A stretch of 8,477 nucleotides of DNA from Bordetella parapertussis. GTDB lineage: Bacteria > Pseudomonadota > Gammaproteobacteria > Burkholderiales > SG8-41. The notes under the pieces were generated by a model. The model saw nothing but the letters and a program-made list of their open reading frames with translations. It did no database searches and was not told where the DNA came from. Of this stretch, positions 1 through 8,285 are shown one piece after another (position 1 is the first letter of the stretch; each line of letters starts with the position of its first letter). The DNA lies in the NCBI GenBank assembly GCA_945863085.1, contig CAMBCD010000102.1, positions 1 to 8,477 on the forward strand, given 5' to 3'. The position numbers were made by a program, and so were the translations under genes.

Positions 1-810
1 TCGGCGCGGATTGCCGGTGCATTGACCGGTGCGGGCCTGGTGGCGATGCTGGGCATGGGATCGGCATATGCCGCGGTGGTGTGTTTTTATGTGATCAGTC
101 TGGTGTTGACCTGGCAGGCTGGTAATGAGCAGGCCGGCAATGCGCATCCACCGTCTGCAGTGAAGGCGGGCAGTGTGCAACGCGCTTCACCATGGCGTGA
201 ACTGCGCGAAGGGCTGGCTTATGTCTGGCAAGCACCGCAACTGCGCGCGGCCATGTTGTTCGCATTCCTGCTCAACCTCACGGCTTTTCCGCTGTTCACC
301 GGCTTGATGCCGTACGTGGCCAAGGAAGTTTACGGCGCCGACCAGACCACGCTGGGCACCATGGTGGCATCGGCAGCGACGGGTGCGTTGGTCGGTTCGA
401 TCATCATGACCCGTTTTGGCGGCATGTTCCGGCCGGCGCGCGCGATGATCGTGTTCGGCATCGCGTGGCTGGCGATGCTGCTGGTGTTCGTGCAGACCCA
501 AAGTCCCGCAACCGGCATCCCTGTGCTGATGGTCGCCGGCTGCATGCAGACCATGGGTTTGATACCCATCAATGCGCTGCTGCTGCGCACTTCCGATGAA
601 CGTTATCGCGGGCGCATCATGGGCATCCGGATGATGGCGATCTACGGCAATCTGCCGGGCTTGTTGCTCGCCGGGCCGCTGATCGCCGGTTTTGGCTATG
701 CAACCATGGCCACGGCTTATTGCCTGTTCGGCATCGTGTTTGCCGTGCTGATCGGTCTGTACTGGCGCCGGCATCTCTGGCAAAGCGGGGCAGCGGCGAA
801 TCTGCGGTAA
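1..810 (+). CDS. MFS transporter, C-terminal part (5' end outside window)
   Basis: This is an integral inner-membrane protein of the major facilitator superfamily, probably a drug or metabolite exporter; the substrate cannot be told from sequence. The frame is open from base 1 (S-A-R-I-A-G-A before the first in-window ATG-like codon) and ends at TAA 808-810, so 269 codons are visible and the N-terminal part is missing. Visible residues 9-37 form one long hydrophobic span. A polar, Ala/Gly/Pro-rich cytoplasmic loop follows (about 40-70), typical of the central MFS loop. Five or six further hydrophobic spans follow: near AAMLFAFLLNLTAF, GTMVASAATGALVGSIIM, AMIVFGIAWLAMLLVFV, a GIPVLMVAGCMQTMG segment, and two at the end. 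A basic RYRGRIMGIRMM stretch sits before the last pair, as in the MFS_1/MFS_3 (EntS-like) exporters. The short C-terminal tail is LYWRRHLWQSGAAANLR. The next gene starts 73 bp downstream with its own likely promoter, so co-transcription is uncertain. The superfamily call is strong; the subfamily is inferred. Confidence 0.85.
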   Translation, partial: SARIAGALTGAGLVAMLGMGSAYAAVVCFYVISLVLTWQAGNEQAGNAHPPSAVKAGSVQRASPWRELREGLAYVWQAPQLRAAMLFAFLLNLTAFPLFTGLMPYVAKEVYGADQTTLGTMVASAATGALVGSIIMTRFGGMFRPARAMIVFGIAWLAMLLVFVQTQSPATGIPVLMVAGCMQTMGLIPINALLLRTSDERYRGRIMGIRMMAIYGNLPGLLLAGPLIAGFGYATMATAYCLFGIVFAVLIGLYWRRHLWQSGAAANLR

Positions 811-849
811 TTCGTCAGGGCGCAGGTGTTTTGCCGGTGATATTCCCGA

Positions 850-855
850 TAAAAT
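850..855 (+). promoter_or_regulatory. Candidate -10 element (TAAAAT) upstream of uxaA-like gene
   Basis: TAAAAT lies 28 bp before the start codon at 884, inside the 73-bp gap after the MFS gene. It sits in the context CCCGATAAAATAGCGC, close to the element upstream of purL. A TGTTTT at 827-832 is at 17-bp spacing but is a poor -35 match. The call rests on the -10 match, its location, and the repeated motif at two gene starts in this window. Confidence 0.4.
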
Positions 856-870
856 AGCGCGAGCTTACCC

Positions 871-876
871 AGGAGG
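871..876 (+). promoter_or_regulatory. Shine-Dalgarno AGGAGG for the uxaA-like gene
   Basis: A perfect AGGAGG is followed by a 7-nt spacer (CAGGGCC) and then ATG at 884. This fixes the start of the dehydratase and predicts strong initiation. It is the only strong ribosome binding site seen at a gene start in the window. Confidence 0.85.
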
Positions 877-883
877 CAGGGCC

Positions 884-2440
884 ATGGACGACGGCGTCAT
901 TACCATCAAGGACAAACCGGCAGCGGGACTCGCAATCCGGCTGCATGAAATCGACAATGTGCTGATCGCGCGCAGCGACATCGCAATCGGCGCAAAAATC
1001 GAAGACGGTCTGACTTCGAAAAGCCAGATCCCTGCCGGCCACAAGATTGCGGCACGGGCGATCAAGCAGGGCGAGCCCATACTCAAATACGCAGTGACCA
1101 TCGGCTTCGCTTCAGCAGACATTCCTGCCGGCACTTATGTGCACTCGCATAACCTGGAGTTCCGCGAGTTCGACCGCGATTACGCTTACGCCCGTGATTA
1201 CAAGCCGGTGGTGATGATTCCGGAGGCCGAACGCGCCTCATTCATGGGCATCGTCCGCCCCAACGGCCAGGTCGCGACGCGCAATTATCTGGGCATTCTG
1301 GCGACAGTGAACTGCTCGGCCACGGTGGCGCACAAGATCGCCGAATACTTCACACCGGAACGGCTGGCGGATTACCCGAACATCGATGGTGTCAGTGCCT
1401 TCGCCCACGGTACCGGCTGCGGCATGGAAATGACCGGTGAACCGATGGACCTGCTGCGGCGGACCATGGCGGGTTACGCGCGCCACGCCAACCTGGCCGG
1501 TGCGCTGATCGTCGGCCTCGGCTGCGAGCGCAACCAGATCAAGGGGCTGATGAAGGAAGAGGGCCTCGACGTCAGTTCACGCCTGAAAACCTTTGTGATG
1601 CAGGAGTCCGGCGGCACCCGCAAAACCATCGAAGCCGGCATTGCCGCTTTGAAGGAAATGCTGCCTGAAGCCAACAAGGTGATGCGCCAGCGCGTGCCGG
1701 CCAGCCATCTGATGATGGGGCTGCAGTGCGGCGGCTCGGACGGGTTTTCATCGATCACCGCGAACCCGGCACTGGGCGCGGCAATGGACCTGCTGGCGCG
1801 CCACGGCGGCACCTTCATCCTGTCTGAGACACCGGAAATCTACGGCGTCGAACACACGCTGACGCGCCGCGCGCGCAGCCGCGAAGTCGGCGAAAAACTG
1901 ATCGAACGCATCCGCTGGTGGAAGGATGTCTACACCGTCGGCCGCGACACCCAGATCAACGGCGTGGTCAGCCCGGGCAATCAGCACGGCGGCCTGGCGA
2001 ACATATTCGAAAAATCCCTGGGATCGTCGATGAAGGGCGGCACCGGACCGCTCAACGTGGTCTACCGTTATGCCGAGCCGGTGACGGAAAAAGGTTTTGT
2101 GTTCATGGACACACCGGGTTTTGACCCGACCTCGGCCACCGGCCAGATCGCCGGCGGCGCCAACATGATCATGTTCACCACCGGCCGTGGTTCGATGTTC
2201 GGCGCCAAACCGGTGCCTTCAATCAAGCTGGCCACCAACACGCCGATGTACAACAAGCTCAGCGAGGACATGGACATCAATTGCGGTGAAATCCTCGAGG
2301 GCACGGCGACACTGACCGACGTTGCGCAGAAAATTTTCGACCTGATGCTGCGCACCGCCTCCGGCGAGAAAACCAAGAGCGAACTGCTGGGGCTGGGTGA
2401 CCACGAGTACGTGCCCTGGAATATCGGCGTCACCGGCTGA
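884..2440 (+). CDS. UxaA/GarD-family altronate or galactarate dehydratase (sugar-acid hydro-lyase)
   Basis: The family removes water from aldonic or aldaric acids (UxaA: D-altronate to 2-keto-3-deoxygluconate; GarD: galactarate to 5-keto-4-deoxyglucarate) in the cytosol and needs a metal, usually iron. The protein has 518 residues, close to E. coli UxaA and GarD. Residues 1-about 95 form an N-terminal SAF domain with the RLHEIDNVLIARSDI segment (19-33). The two-part catalytic region follows, with TRNYLGI (132-138), NCSAT (143-147), HGTGCGM (175-181), LGCERNQI (212-219), GLQCGGSDGFSSITANPALG (279-298), SETPEIYG (314-321), GNQHGGLANI (365-374), MDTPGFDPTSATGQIAGG (408-425) and DINCGEI (464-470). 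Cys144, Cys179, Cys214, Cys282 and Cys467 lie in conserved motifs; some may bind metal (inference). The start is set by the AGGAGG at 871-876. No uxaB, uxaC, garL, garR, kdgK or matching regulator is present, so the substrate is open. The stop codon overlaps the crcB start. The family call is very firm; the exact reaction is not. Confidence 0.93.
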   Translation: MDDGVITIKDKPAAGLAIRLHEIDNVLIARSDIAIGAKIEDGLTSKSQIPAGHKIAARAIKQGEPILKYAVTIGFASADIPAGTYVHSHNLEFREFDRDYAYARDYKPVVMIPEAERASFMGIVRPNGQVATRNYLGILATVNCSATVAHKIAEYFTPERLADYPNIDGVSAFAHGTGCGMEMTGEPMDLLRRTMAGYARHANLAGALIVGLGCERNQIKGLMKEEGLDVSSRLKTFVMQESGGTRKTIEAGIAALKEMLPEANKVMRQRVPASHLMMGLQCGGSDGFSSITANPALGAAMDLLARHGGTFILSETPEIYGVEHTLTRRARSREVGEKLIERIRWWKDVYTVGRDTQINGVVSPGNQHGGLANIFEKSLGSSMKGGTGPLNVVYRYAEPVTEKGFVFMDTPGFDPTSATGQIAGGANMIMFTTGRGSMFGAKPVPSIKLATNTPMYNKLSEDMDINCGEILEGTATLTDVAQKIFDLMLRTASGEKTKSELLGLGDHEYVPWNIGVTG

Positions 2441-2823
2441 TGAGCGCTGCGGGTTTTGCCGCCGTCGGCATCGGCGCCATGCTCGGCGCGTGGTTGCGCT
2501 GGGGGTTTGCTGCGGCGTTCAATCACATCCTGCCGACGCTGCCGCTGGGTACACTGGCGGTGAATCTGATCGGCGGTTTCCTGATCGGCGCGGCGCTGGA
2601 ATTTTTTGTGCAGCACATGACGCTGCCTGTTGAATACCGGCTGTTTTTCATCACCGGTTTTCTCGGCAGCCTGACCACATTCTCGGCATTTTCGCTGGAA
2701 ACCGTGATGCTGCTGCAGGAAGAGCGTTACGGCTGGGCGATGGCGCTGATCAGCGCGCACCTGTTCGGCTCACTGGCGATGACGCTGCTCGGTTTTGCCG
2801 TGGTGCGTACACTGTCTGCCTGA
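2440..2823 (+). CDS. crcB: CrcB/Fluc fluoride ion channel
   Basis: This small inner-membrane channel lets fluoride leak out of the cytoplasm and protects enzymes such as enolase and pyrophosphatase. At 127 residues it has the usual family length, with four hydrophobic helices near 5-27, 34-57, 66-92 and 98-122. Family motifs are present: GAMLGAWLRW (12-21), GTLAVNLIGGFLIG (37-50) and GFLGSLTTFSAFSLET (73-88), the broken TM3 segment. Asn42, Phe81, Phe84 and Ser111 fit the known pore residues of Fluc proteins, and Gly76/Thr79 fit the central sodium site (assigned from memory of the family). There is one gene copy, so a dual-topology homodimer is likely rather than a heteromeric pair. The ATG shares its A with the TGA of the upstream dehydratase. 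No good Shine-Dalgarno sequence is visible in the last bases of that gene, which suggests translational coupling. No fluoride riboswitch is seen. The gene ends 3 bp from the convergent nnrD stop. Confidence 0.95.
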   Translation: MSAAGFAAVGIGAMLGAWLRWGFAAAFNHILPTLPLGTLAVNLIGGFLIGAALEFFVQHMTLPVEYRLFFITGFLGSLTTFSAFSLETVMLLQEERYGWAMALISAHLFGSLAMTLLGFAVVRTLSA

Positions 2824-2826
2824 ACC

Positions 2827-4314
2827 TCAGCTGCGATTGAGCAGGGCGCGTGCGGCGTCGATGATTTCGCCAGCGGTCAGGCCGATCGGGCCCAGGCCCA
2901 TTTTCACCAACTGATCAGCGGCAGCGCCATGCAGGTAAACCCCAGCAGTCAATGCATGCCGCTCATCCACGCCCTGTGCCAGCAGCGCGACGATGATGCC
3001 GGTCAGCACATCGCCCATGCCTGCAGCCGCCATGCCCGGATTGCCCGAGGTGTTGATGGCCCAGTGGCCATCGGGCCATGCACAGATGCTGCCGGCGCCC
3101 TTGAGCACGACACCGGCCTTGCATTCCCGTGCAAGTCGCAGCGCCGCGGCAACACGGTCCTGCTGCACCTCATCGGTCGTGCAGGCGAGCAGGCGCGCTG
3201 CTTCAGCCGGATGTGGCGTCAGAACAGATGCCGTAACCCTTTGTTTTAATTTATTTTTTAGATCAGCAGTCGCAGCGATTTGATTCAGCGCATCGGCATC
3301 GAGCACCAGTGGCACGGTGCTTTCCAGTGCCCAGTCCAGGTATTCAGCGGCATCGGGAGAGTCGCCGAGACCGGGCCCGATGGCCAGCGCGTTCAGGTGA
3401 TCGAGCCGCAGCACCGCATCGGCCGGACGCAGCATCAACTCGGGTTGCAGCACATCAACCAGCGGCGCATCGACGGCAAGCAGTCCGGCATAAACACGAC
3501 CGGCGCCGCATTTAAGCGCTGCGCGTCCGGCAAGCAATACAGCGCCGACCATGCCCTGCGCGCCACCAATAATGCCGGCGCTGCCATAGCTGCCTTTGTG
3601 TGAATTGCGCGGCCGCGGCGGCAATACATGCGCCAGCACGCCGTCGCTGATCATTACGCCATGCGCTGCGGCAGCGACCTGGGTGCTTAATCCGAGATCG
3701 GCGACATGGATGACACCGCAGTGATCGGTACCATCCAGCGTCAGCAGGCCGGGTTTCAATGCGATGAAAGTGATGGTGTGGTCGGCCTGTATTGCGCTGC
3801 CCATGATTCGCCCGCTGTCGGCATCGAGTCCGCTGGGGATATCCAGTGCCAGTACCGGCACATCCAGTGCGTTGATCTGTTCGACCAGTGCGGCGTAATC
3901 GTCATCGAGATTGCGTGTGAGTCCGATGCCAAACAGGCCGTCAATGACCAGCGCCCAGTCCTGGGCAGCGGGTATGCCGCTGACGAATTCACCACCGGCT
4001 TTGTGCCAGGCCTGCAGTGCCGCGGCGGCATCACCGGAATACTGCTGCGGGTCGATCGTGCAAACCACGCTGACCTTGAACCACCATTGTTTGAGATGAC
4101 GGGCGACCACCAGTGCGTCGCCGCCGTTGTTGCCGGGGCCGGCAAGGATCAGCACCGGTTTGCCGCTGTCGCCGGCCAGCTTGCGGGCGAGTTCTGCGGC
4201 GGCGAGACCGGCGCGTTCCATCAGCGCTGCGGGGGAGTGTCCGCCCAGGGCCGTTTGTTCGACCCGGCGCAGGTCAGCGGTCAGCAATATCGGAGAAGCG
4301 TGGGGCGTATTCAT
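2827..4314 (-). CDS. nnrD: Bifunctional NAD(P)HX epimerase / ADP-dependent NAD(P)HX dehydratase
   Basis: This cytosolic metabolite-repair enzyme works on hydrated NADH and NADPH. The N-terminal half epimerises R- and S-NAD(P)HX, and the C-terminal half dehydrates S-NAD(P)HX back to NAD(P)H using ADP. With the start at 4314 it has 495 residues, near E. coli YjeF/NnrD. The epimerase domain (about 10-210) shows [16 protein letters not shown] (59-74), the acidic DGLFGIGL (125-132) and [12 protein letters not shown] (157-168). The ribokinase-like dehydratase domain (about 225-495) shows [11 protein letters not shown] (234-244), [38 protein letters not shown] and [15 protein letters not shown] with the probable catalytic Asp435. 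The frame stays open upstream to 4509, but that extension lies inside purL and does not resemble the family; MNTPHAS at 4314 gives the expected N-terminus. There is no close Shine-Dalgarno: the AGGAGG (complement of 4339-4344) is 24 nt away. Residues 352-359 are encoded by an AT-rich codon patch. nnrD is divergent from purL and convergent with crcB. Confidence 0.95.
   Translation of the reverse strand: MNTPHASPILLTADLRRVEQTALGGHSPAALMERAGLAAAELARKLAGDSGKPVLILAGPGNNGGDALVVARHLKQWWFKVSVVCTIDPQQYSGDAAAALQAWHKAGGEFVSGIPAAQDWALVIDGLFGIGLTRNLDDDYAALVEQINALDVPVLALDIPSGLDADSGRIMGSAIQADHTITFIALKPGLLTLDGTDHCGVIHVADLGLSTQVAAAAHGVMISDGVLAHVLPPRPRNSHKGSYGSAGIIGGAQGMVGAVLLAGRAALKCGAGRVYAGLLAVDAPLVDVLQPELMLRPADAVLRLDHLNALAIGPGLGDSPDAAEYLDWALESTVPLVLDADALNQIAATADLKNKLKQRVTASVLTPHPAEAARLLACTTDEVQQDRVAAALRLARECKAGVVLKGAGSICAWPDGHWAINTSGNPGMAAAGMGDVLTGIIVALLAQGVDERHALTAGVYLHGAAADQLVKMGLGPIGLTAGEIIDAARALLNRS
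3240..3263 (-). other. AT-rich codon patch inside nnrD
   Basis: Within a GC-rich gene, these 24 bases hold only two G/C positions. On the coding strand they read as the consecutive codons CTA AAA AAT AAA TTA AAA CAA AGG for residues 352-359 (L-K-N-K-L-K-Q-R), codons rare elsewhere in the window. The patch lies between [10 protein letters not shown] and [12 protein letters not shown], probably a surface loop of the dehydratase domain. It contains a run of six A's on the coding strand. The family motifs on both sides are intact and in frame. Confidence 0.7.
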
Positions 4315-4353
4315 GGTGGCCGCAAGTTTAACGCAGGCCCTCCTGGGTTCGGG

Positions 4354-4359
4354 TAAAAT
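4354..4359 (+). promoter_or_regulatory. Candidate -10 element (TAAAAT) of purL
   Basis: TAAAAT in the context TTCGGGTAAAATTACGC lies 25 bp before the purL ATG at 4385, which predicts a short leader of roughly 15-20 nt. The same G-N-TAAAAT-NN-CGC pattern precedes the dehydratase gene. A good -35 is not visible at 16-18 bp spacing; TTTAAC at 4327-4332 is too far (21 bp). Confidence 0.45.
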
Positions 4360-4361
4360 TA
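4356..4361 (-). promoter_or_regulatory. Candidate -10 element (TAATTT) of nnrD
   Basis: On the minus strand TAATTT overlaps the purL TAAAAT element face to face and lies about 41 bp before the nnrD start at 4314. The upstream -35 region is weak. A TAAACT closer to the start (complement of 4323-4328) is an alternative. The assignment is tentative. Confidence 0.25.
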
Positions 4362-4384
4362 CGCTTTCCGAACAGCCATTCATC

Positions 4385-7300
4385 ATGCCGCATTTCCTAC
4401 GCCTGAGAGGGCGCGACGCGCTCTCTGCATTTCGCAGGAAAAAACTCCTCCAGGCCGCTGCCGCAGACATTCCCGGCCTGCAGATCGCCGCCGAATACTG
4501 GCATTTCATCAGCCTGAACCGTGAACTGGATGCGGCGGGGCGGCAACAACTCGATCGCCTGCTTAGTTACGGTCCGGCCACAGCGCCGGTGGCGCAAGAC
4601 GGCACGCTGCTGCTGGCAACACCGCGTCTGGGCACGATTTCCCCCTGGTCTTCCAAGGCCACGGACATTGCCCGGCACTGCGGCCTGCCTGCGGTAGAAC
4701 GCATCGAGCGCGGCGTGGCCTGGTGGTGCTCGGTGGATGGCAAATCATTGAATTCGGCACAACGCGCTGCGCTGCTGCCGCAGGTGCATGACCGGATGAC
4801 CGAATCCGTACTGGGCGAGCTGGATGAGGCGGAAGCGCTGTTCCGGCGCATAGAGCCCAAACCGCTGGCCATCGTCGACATGCTGGGCGGCGGCCGTGAT
4901 GCGCTGGCGCAGGCCAATATCGCGATGGGTCTGGCCTTGTCGCCGGACGAAATCGACTACCTGTTCGACAATTTCAAGCGCATGGGCCGCAATCCGACCG
5001 ACGTCGAATTGATGATGTTCGCGCAGGCGAATTCCGAACATTGCCGGCACAAGATTTTCAACGCCGACTGGGTGATCGACGGCGAGAAGCAGGATCATTC
5101 CCTATTTGGCATGATCCGCACCACGCACGAAAAGCATCCGCAGGGCACGGTGGTGGCCTATTCCGATAATTCCTCGGTGATTGAAGGTGCGACGGTGCAG
5201 CGGTTTTATCCGGGTGCTGCGCAGGGTTACGGTTACAGCCAGGAGCTCACGCACATCCTGATGAAGGTCGAGACTCACAATCACCCGACGGCGATTTCAC
5301 CATTCCCCGGTGCGTCCACCGGCTCCGGCGGTGAAATCCGTGATGAAGGTGCGACCGGCCGCGGCGCAAAACCCAAGGCTGGATTGAGCGGATTTTCGGT
5401 ATCCAATCTGCGTATTCCCGGTTTTGAACAACCCTGGGAAGCGAATCCGGTGGGCAAGCCCGGGCGCATCGCGTCAGCCTTGCAGATCATGCTCGACGGC
5501 CCGATCGGTGGCGCGTCGTTCAACAATGAATTCGGCCGGCCGAATCTTGCCGGTTATTTCCGCAGTTACGAAATGCGTGTCGGCGCCGAGGTGCGTGGTT
5601 ATCACAAGCCGATCATGATCGCCGGCGGACTCGGCAATATTGCCGCGCAGCACACGGCCAAAAATGCAATACCGGAAGGCGCCTTGCTGATCCAGTTGGG
5701 CGGTCCGGGCATGCTGATCGGCCTCGGCGGTGGCGCAGCGTCGAGCATGGATACCGGATCCAACCAGGAAGACCTCGATTTCGACTCGGTGCAGCGTGGC
5801 AACCCGGAGATCGAACGCCGCGCGCAGGAGGTCATTGACCGCTGCTGGGGGCTGGGCAAGAACAATCCGGTGCTGTCCATCCACGATGTCGGCGCCGGCG
5901 GACTGTCGAATGCCTTGCCGGAACTGGTGCATGGCGCACAGCGCGGCGGGCATTTCCAGTTGCGCGATGTGCCCAGCGAAGAGCCGGGCATGTCGCCGAT
6001 GCAGATCTGGTGCAATGAAGCGCAGGAACGTTATGTGCTGGCGATTGCGCCGCAGGACCTCGGAAATTTCCGCGCGATCTGTGAACGCGAGCGCTGTCCT
6101 TTCGCCGTGGTCGGCACTGCGACCGGTGACGGCCGGCTGAAAGTCGGCGACACCGTGTTCAGCAACAACCCGGTGGACATGGAACTCGCGGTGCTGCTCG
6201 GCAAGCCGCCGAAAATGACCCGCGACGTCAAACGCCTGGTCCGCGAGGGGCAGGTATTCGATGCTGGCGGCATCGACATCCGCGAAGCGCTGTACCGCGT
6301 ACTGCGCCTGCCGACGGTGGCGGACAAGACCTTCCTGATCAGCATCGGTGACCGCACGGTCGGCGGCATGACCGCGCGCGACCAGATGGTCGGGCCGTGG
6401 CAGGTGCCGGTGGCGGATGTGGCGGTGACCCTGATGGGATTCAATGCCCACTGCGGCGAAGCGATGGCCATGGGCGAACGCACGCCATTGGCGGTGCTCA
6501 ATCCGCAGGCTTCGGGGCGCATGGCGCTCGGTGAAGCCATTACCAATATCGCGGCGGCATCCATTACCAAAATCGGTGATGTAAAACTGTCGGCGAACTG
6601 GATGGCCGCGGCCGGACATGCCGGTGAAGATGCCGCGCTGTTCGATACCGTGCACGCGGTGGCGATGGAACTCTGTCCGCAACTGGGCATCAGCATCCCG
6701 GTGGGCAAGGATTCGCTGTCGATGAAGACCAGCTGGAACGACAAGGACGGGCGCAAGGAAGTGGTTGCGCCGCTGTCGCTGATCGTTTCTGCGTTTGCGC
6801 CGGTGATCGATGCGCGCAAGACACTGACCCCGCAACTGCGTACCGATTGTGGTGATACCGACCTGTTGCTGATCGATCTTGGCCGCGGGAAAAACCGCCT
6901 TGGGGCTTCGGCGCTGGCGCAGGTGTATGACGCGACAGGTGATGTGACGCCGGATGTCGTCGATGCCGCCGACCTGAAGCATTTTTTCGAAGCCATCCAG
7001 CAATTGAATCAAGACGGCCTGTTGCTTGCCTATCACGACCGTTCCGATGGCGGCCTGCTGGCGACCATGTGTGAAATGCTGTTCGCAGCGCGTTGCGGCG
7101 CGCAGCTTGAGCTGCCGGGGGATGCCGCAGCTTTGCTGTTCAACGAAGAACTGGGCGCGCTGCTGCAGATCAAACGCAGCGACCGTGATGCCGTTATGAC
7201 CGTGCTGAAGATCAACGGACTTGCGCAGCACTGCGCGGTGGTTGGTAGCGTCAATACCGGATCAAGGCTGGTGGTGAAAGCCGGCAGCAACACTGTGCTC

Positions 7301-8266
7301 GACGAATCGCGGATTGATCTGCATCGCGCCTGGTCAGAAACCACTTACCGGATGCAGCTGTTGCGTGACAACCCGGATTGCGCACAACAGGAATACGACC
7401 GCTTGCTTGATGCCACTGATCCTGGTATTTCGCCGAAACTGACCTTTGATCCGCAGGAAGATATTGCCGCACCATTCATCAATCGTGGCGCGAAACCGCG
7501 GATTGCAATCCTGCGCGAGCAGGGTGTCAATGGCCAGATCGAGATGGCGGCAGCTTTTGACCGTGCCGGTTTTGCAGCAGTCGATGTGCACATGAGCGAT
7601 ATCATCGCCGGGCGCGTCAGCCTGGCAGACTTCAAGGGTTTTGCCGCCTGTGGCGGATTTTCCTACGGTGACGTGCTGGGGGCGGGCGAGGGCTGGGCCA
7701 AGTCCATCCTGTTCAATGCCCGCGCCCGTGACGAATTCGGGGCCTTCTTCAAACGCTCCGACAGTTTTGCGCTGGGAGTCTGCAACGGTTGCCAGATGAT
7801 GAGCAACCTGCATGAACTGATCCCCGGCGCCGAACGCTGGCCGCATTTCGTGCGCAACAGGTCGGAGCAGTTCGAGGCGCGCTTCGTTACCCTGGAAGTG
7901 CAGGAATCGCCATCGCTGTTTTTCAAAGGCATGTCGGGCAGCCGCATTCCGGTGGCCGTAGCGCATGGCGAGGGTTATGCCGAATTCGCTGATGCAAGCG
8001 CATTGGCAGCTGCGCAACCGCTGGTGGCCTTGCGGTTTGTCGATAACCGCGGTGCGGTCACCGAACAATATCCGCTGAATTCCAACGGATCGCCGCAGGG
8101 CATCACCGGGATGACTACAGCCGATGGACGATTCACCATCCTGATGCCGCATCCCGAACGCGTGTTTCGCGTCGCGCAGAATTCCTGGTTGCCGCCGGCG
8201 TGGCGGGAGCGGGAAGACGGCCCGTGGCTGCGCATGTTCCGTAATGCGCGGTTGGCGGTCGGCTGA
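4385..8266 (+). CDS. purL: Phosphoribosylformylglycinamidine synthase (FGAM synthase), single-chain form
   Basis: This cytosolic enzyme carries out the fourth step of de novo purine synthesis: FGAR + glutamine + ATP gives FGAM + glutamate + ADP + phosphate. The chain of 1293 residues matches the large proteobacterial PurL (E. coli 1295). An N-terminal PurS-like domain starts with [16 protein letters not shown], followed by a linker, then two AIRS-type synthetase halves. The first half has [16 protein letters not shown] with His219, [17 protein letters not shown] (Glu296, His298, His300) and [16 protein letters not shown] (498 onward). The second half has [15 protein letters not shown] (657 onward), [11 protein letters not shown] (774 onward) and [12 protein letters not shown] (884 onward). 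A class I glutaminase domain (about 1036-1293) has GGFSYGD (1090-1096), nucleophile Cys1133 in GVCNGCQMM, and His1256/Glu1258 in MPHPERVFR. All key residues are intact. An open extension upstream to 4127 runs antisense to nnrD and is rejected. No Shine-Dalgarno is visible at 4385. The gene ends with TGATGA. Confidence 0.98.
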   Translation: MPHFLRLRGRDALSAFRRKKLLQAAAADIPGLQIAAEYWHFISLNRELDAAGRQQLDRLLSYGPATAPVAQDGTLLLATPRLGTISPWSSKATDIARHCGLPAVERIERGVAWWCSVDGKSLNSAQRAALLPQVHDRMTESVLGELDEAEALFRRIEPKPLAIVDMLGGGRDALAQANIAMGLALSPDEIDYLFDNFKRMGRNPTDVELMMFAQANSEHCRHKIFNADWVIDGEKQDHSLFGMIRTTHEKHPQGTVVAYSDNSSVIEGATVQRFYPGAAQGYGYSQELTHILMKVETHNHPTAISPFPGASTGSGGEIRDEGATGRGAKPKAGLSGFSVSNLRIPGFEQPWEANPVGKPGRIASALQIMLDGPIGGASFNNEFGRPNLAGYFRSYEMRVGAEVRGYHKPIMIAGGLGNIAAQHTAKNAIPEGALLIQLGGPGMLIGLGGGAASSMDTGSNQEDLDFDSVQRGNPEIERRAQEVIDRCWGLGKNNPVLSIHDVGAGGLSNALPELVHGAQRGGHFQLRDVPSEEPGMSPMQIWCNEAQERYVLAIAPQDLGNFRAICERERCPFAVVGTATGDGRLKVGDTVFSNNPVDMELAVLLGKPPKMTRDVKRLVREGQVFDAGGIDIREALYRVLRLPTVADKTFLISIGDRTVGGMTARDQMVGPWQVPVADVAVTLMGFNAHCGEAMAMGERTPLAVLNPQASGRMALGEAITNIAAASITKIGDVKLSANWMAAAGHAGEDAALFDTVHAVAMELCPQLGISIPVGKDSLSMKTSWNDKDGRKEVVAPLSLIVSAFAPVIDARKTLTPQLRTDCGDTDLLLIDLGRGKNRLGASALAQVYDATGDVTPDVVDAADLKHFFEAIQQLNQDGLLLAYHDRSDGGLLATMCEMLFAARCGAQLELPGDAAALLFNEELGALLQIKRSDRDAVMTVLKINGLAQHCAVVGSVNTGSRLVVKAGSNTVLDESRIDLHRAWSETTYRMQLLRDNPDCAQQEYDRLLDATDPGISPKLTFDPQEDIAAPFINRGAKPRIAILREQGVNGQIEMAAAFDRAGFAAVDVHMSDIIAGRVSLADFKGFAACGGFSYGDVLGAGEGWAKSILFNARARDEFGAFFKRSDSFALGVCNGCQMMSNLHELIPGAERWPHFVRNRSEQFEARFVTLEVQESPSLFFKGMSGSRIPVAVAHGEGYAEFADASALAAAQPLVALRFVDNRGAVTEQYPLNSNGSPQGITGMTTADGRFTILMPHPERVFRVAQNSWLPPAWREREDGPWLRMFRNARLAVG
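4406..4426 (+). other. Hairpin-forming inverted repeat in purL codons 8-14
   Basis: The arms AGAGGGCGC (4406-4414) and GCGCTCTCT (4418-4426) pair fully in RNA (eight Watson-Crick pairs and one G-U) around a GAC loop. The hairpin starts 21 nt after the purL start codon. It encodes part of the conserved RGRDALS segment and uses AGA for Arg, a codon rare in this window. It could tune initiation at a start that lacks a Shine-Dalgarno; function is inferred only from position and structure. Confidence 0.45.
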
Positions 8267-8285
8267 TGACGCCCGGACGTTTCTG

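Larger units (their letters stand above)
4315..4384. promoter_or_regulatory. Divergent nnrD/purL intergenic control region
   Basis: The 70 bp between the two divergent start codons must hold the 5' signals of both genes unless either start lies elsewhere. The only AT-rich core is 4353-4361, with TAAAAT on the plus strand and a TAATTT overlapping it on the minus strand. No recognisable PurR box (ACGCAAACG-type palindrome) is seen, and no riboswitch could fit. Neither start has a convincing Shine-Dalgarno sequence at normal spacing. Confidence 0.6.

Noticed and set aside
811..883. Intrinsic terminator after the MFS gene
   Set aside because: No stem-loop followed by a T-run is visible in this gap; it holds only the promoter-like element and the ribosome binding site.
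2380..2440. Fluoride riboswitch before crcB
   Set aside because: The upstream bases are dehydratase coding sequence, and no crcB-motif RNA core (GGnGAUGG-type) is seen there or in the 811-883 gap.
2068..2760. Minus-strand open frame of 230 codons
   Set aside because: It is antisense across the well-supported dehydratase and crcB genes; composition is that of a shadow frame.
4339..4344. AGGAGG on the minus strand as nnrD ribosome binding site
   Set aside because: It is 24 nt from the ATG, too far for normal initiation, and no ATG, GTG or TTG lies at suitable spacing.
3706..4356. Plus-strand open frame of 216 codons
   Set aside because: It is antisense to the conserved NnrE domain of nnrD and has no recognisable domain or ribosome binding site.
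4127..4384. N-terminal extension of purL by 86 codons
   Set aside because: It runs antisense to the nnrD N-terminus, has no PurL similarity, and the start at 4385 gives the expected family length and N-terminal motif.
4315..4509. N-terminal extension of nnrD by 65 codons
   Set aside because: It overlaps the purL promoter region and 5' coding sequence and has no NnrE-like residues; the ATG at 4314 fits the family start.
5474..7231. Long open frame on the minus strand (585 codons)
   Set aside because: It lies wholly antisense to purL, whose conserved motifs are intact; its low-complexity His/Arg/Gln-rich translation is typical of a GC-rich antisense shadow.
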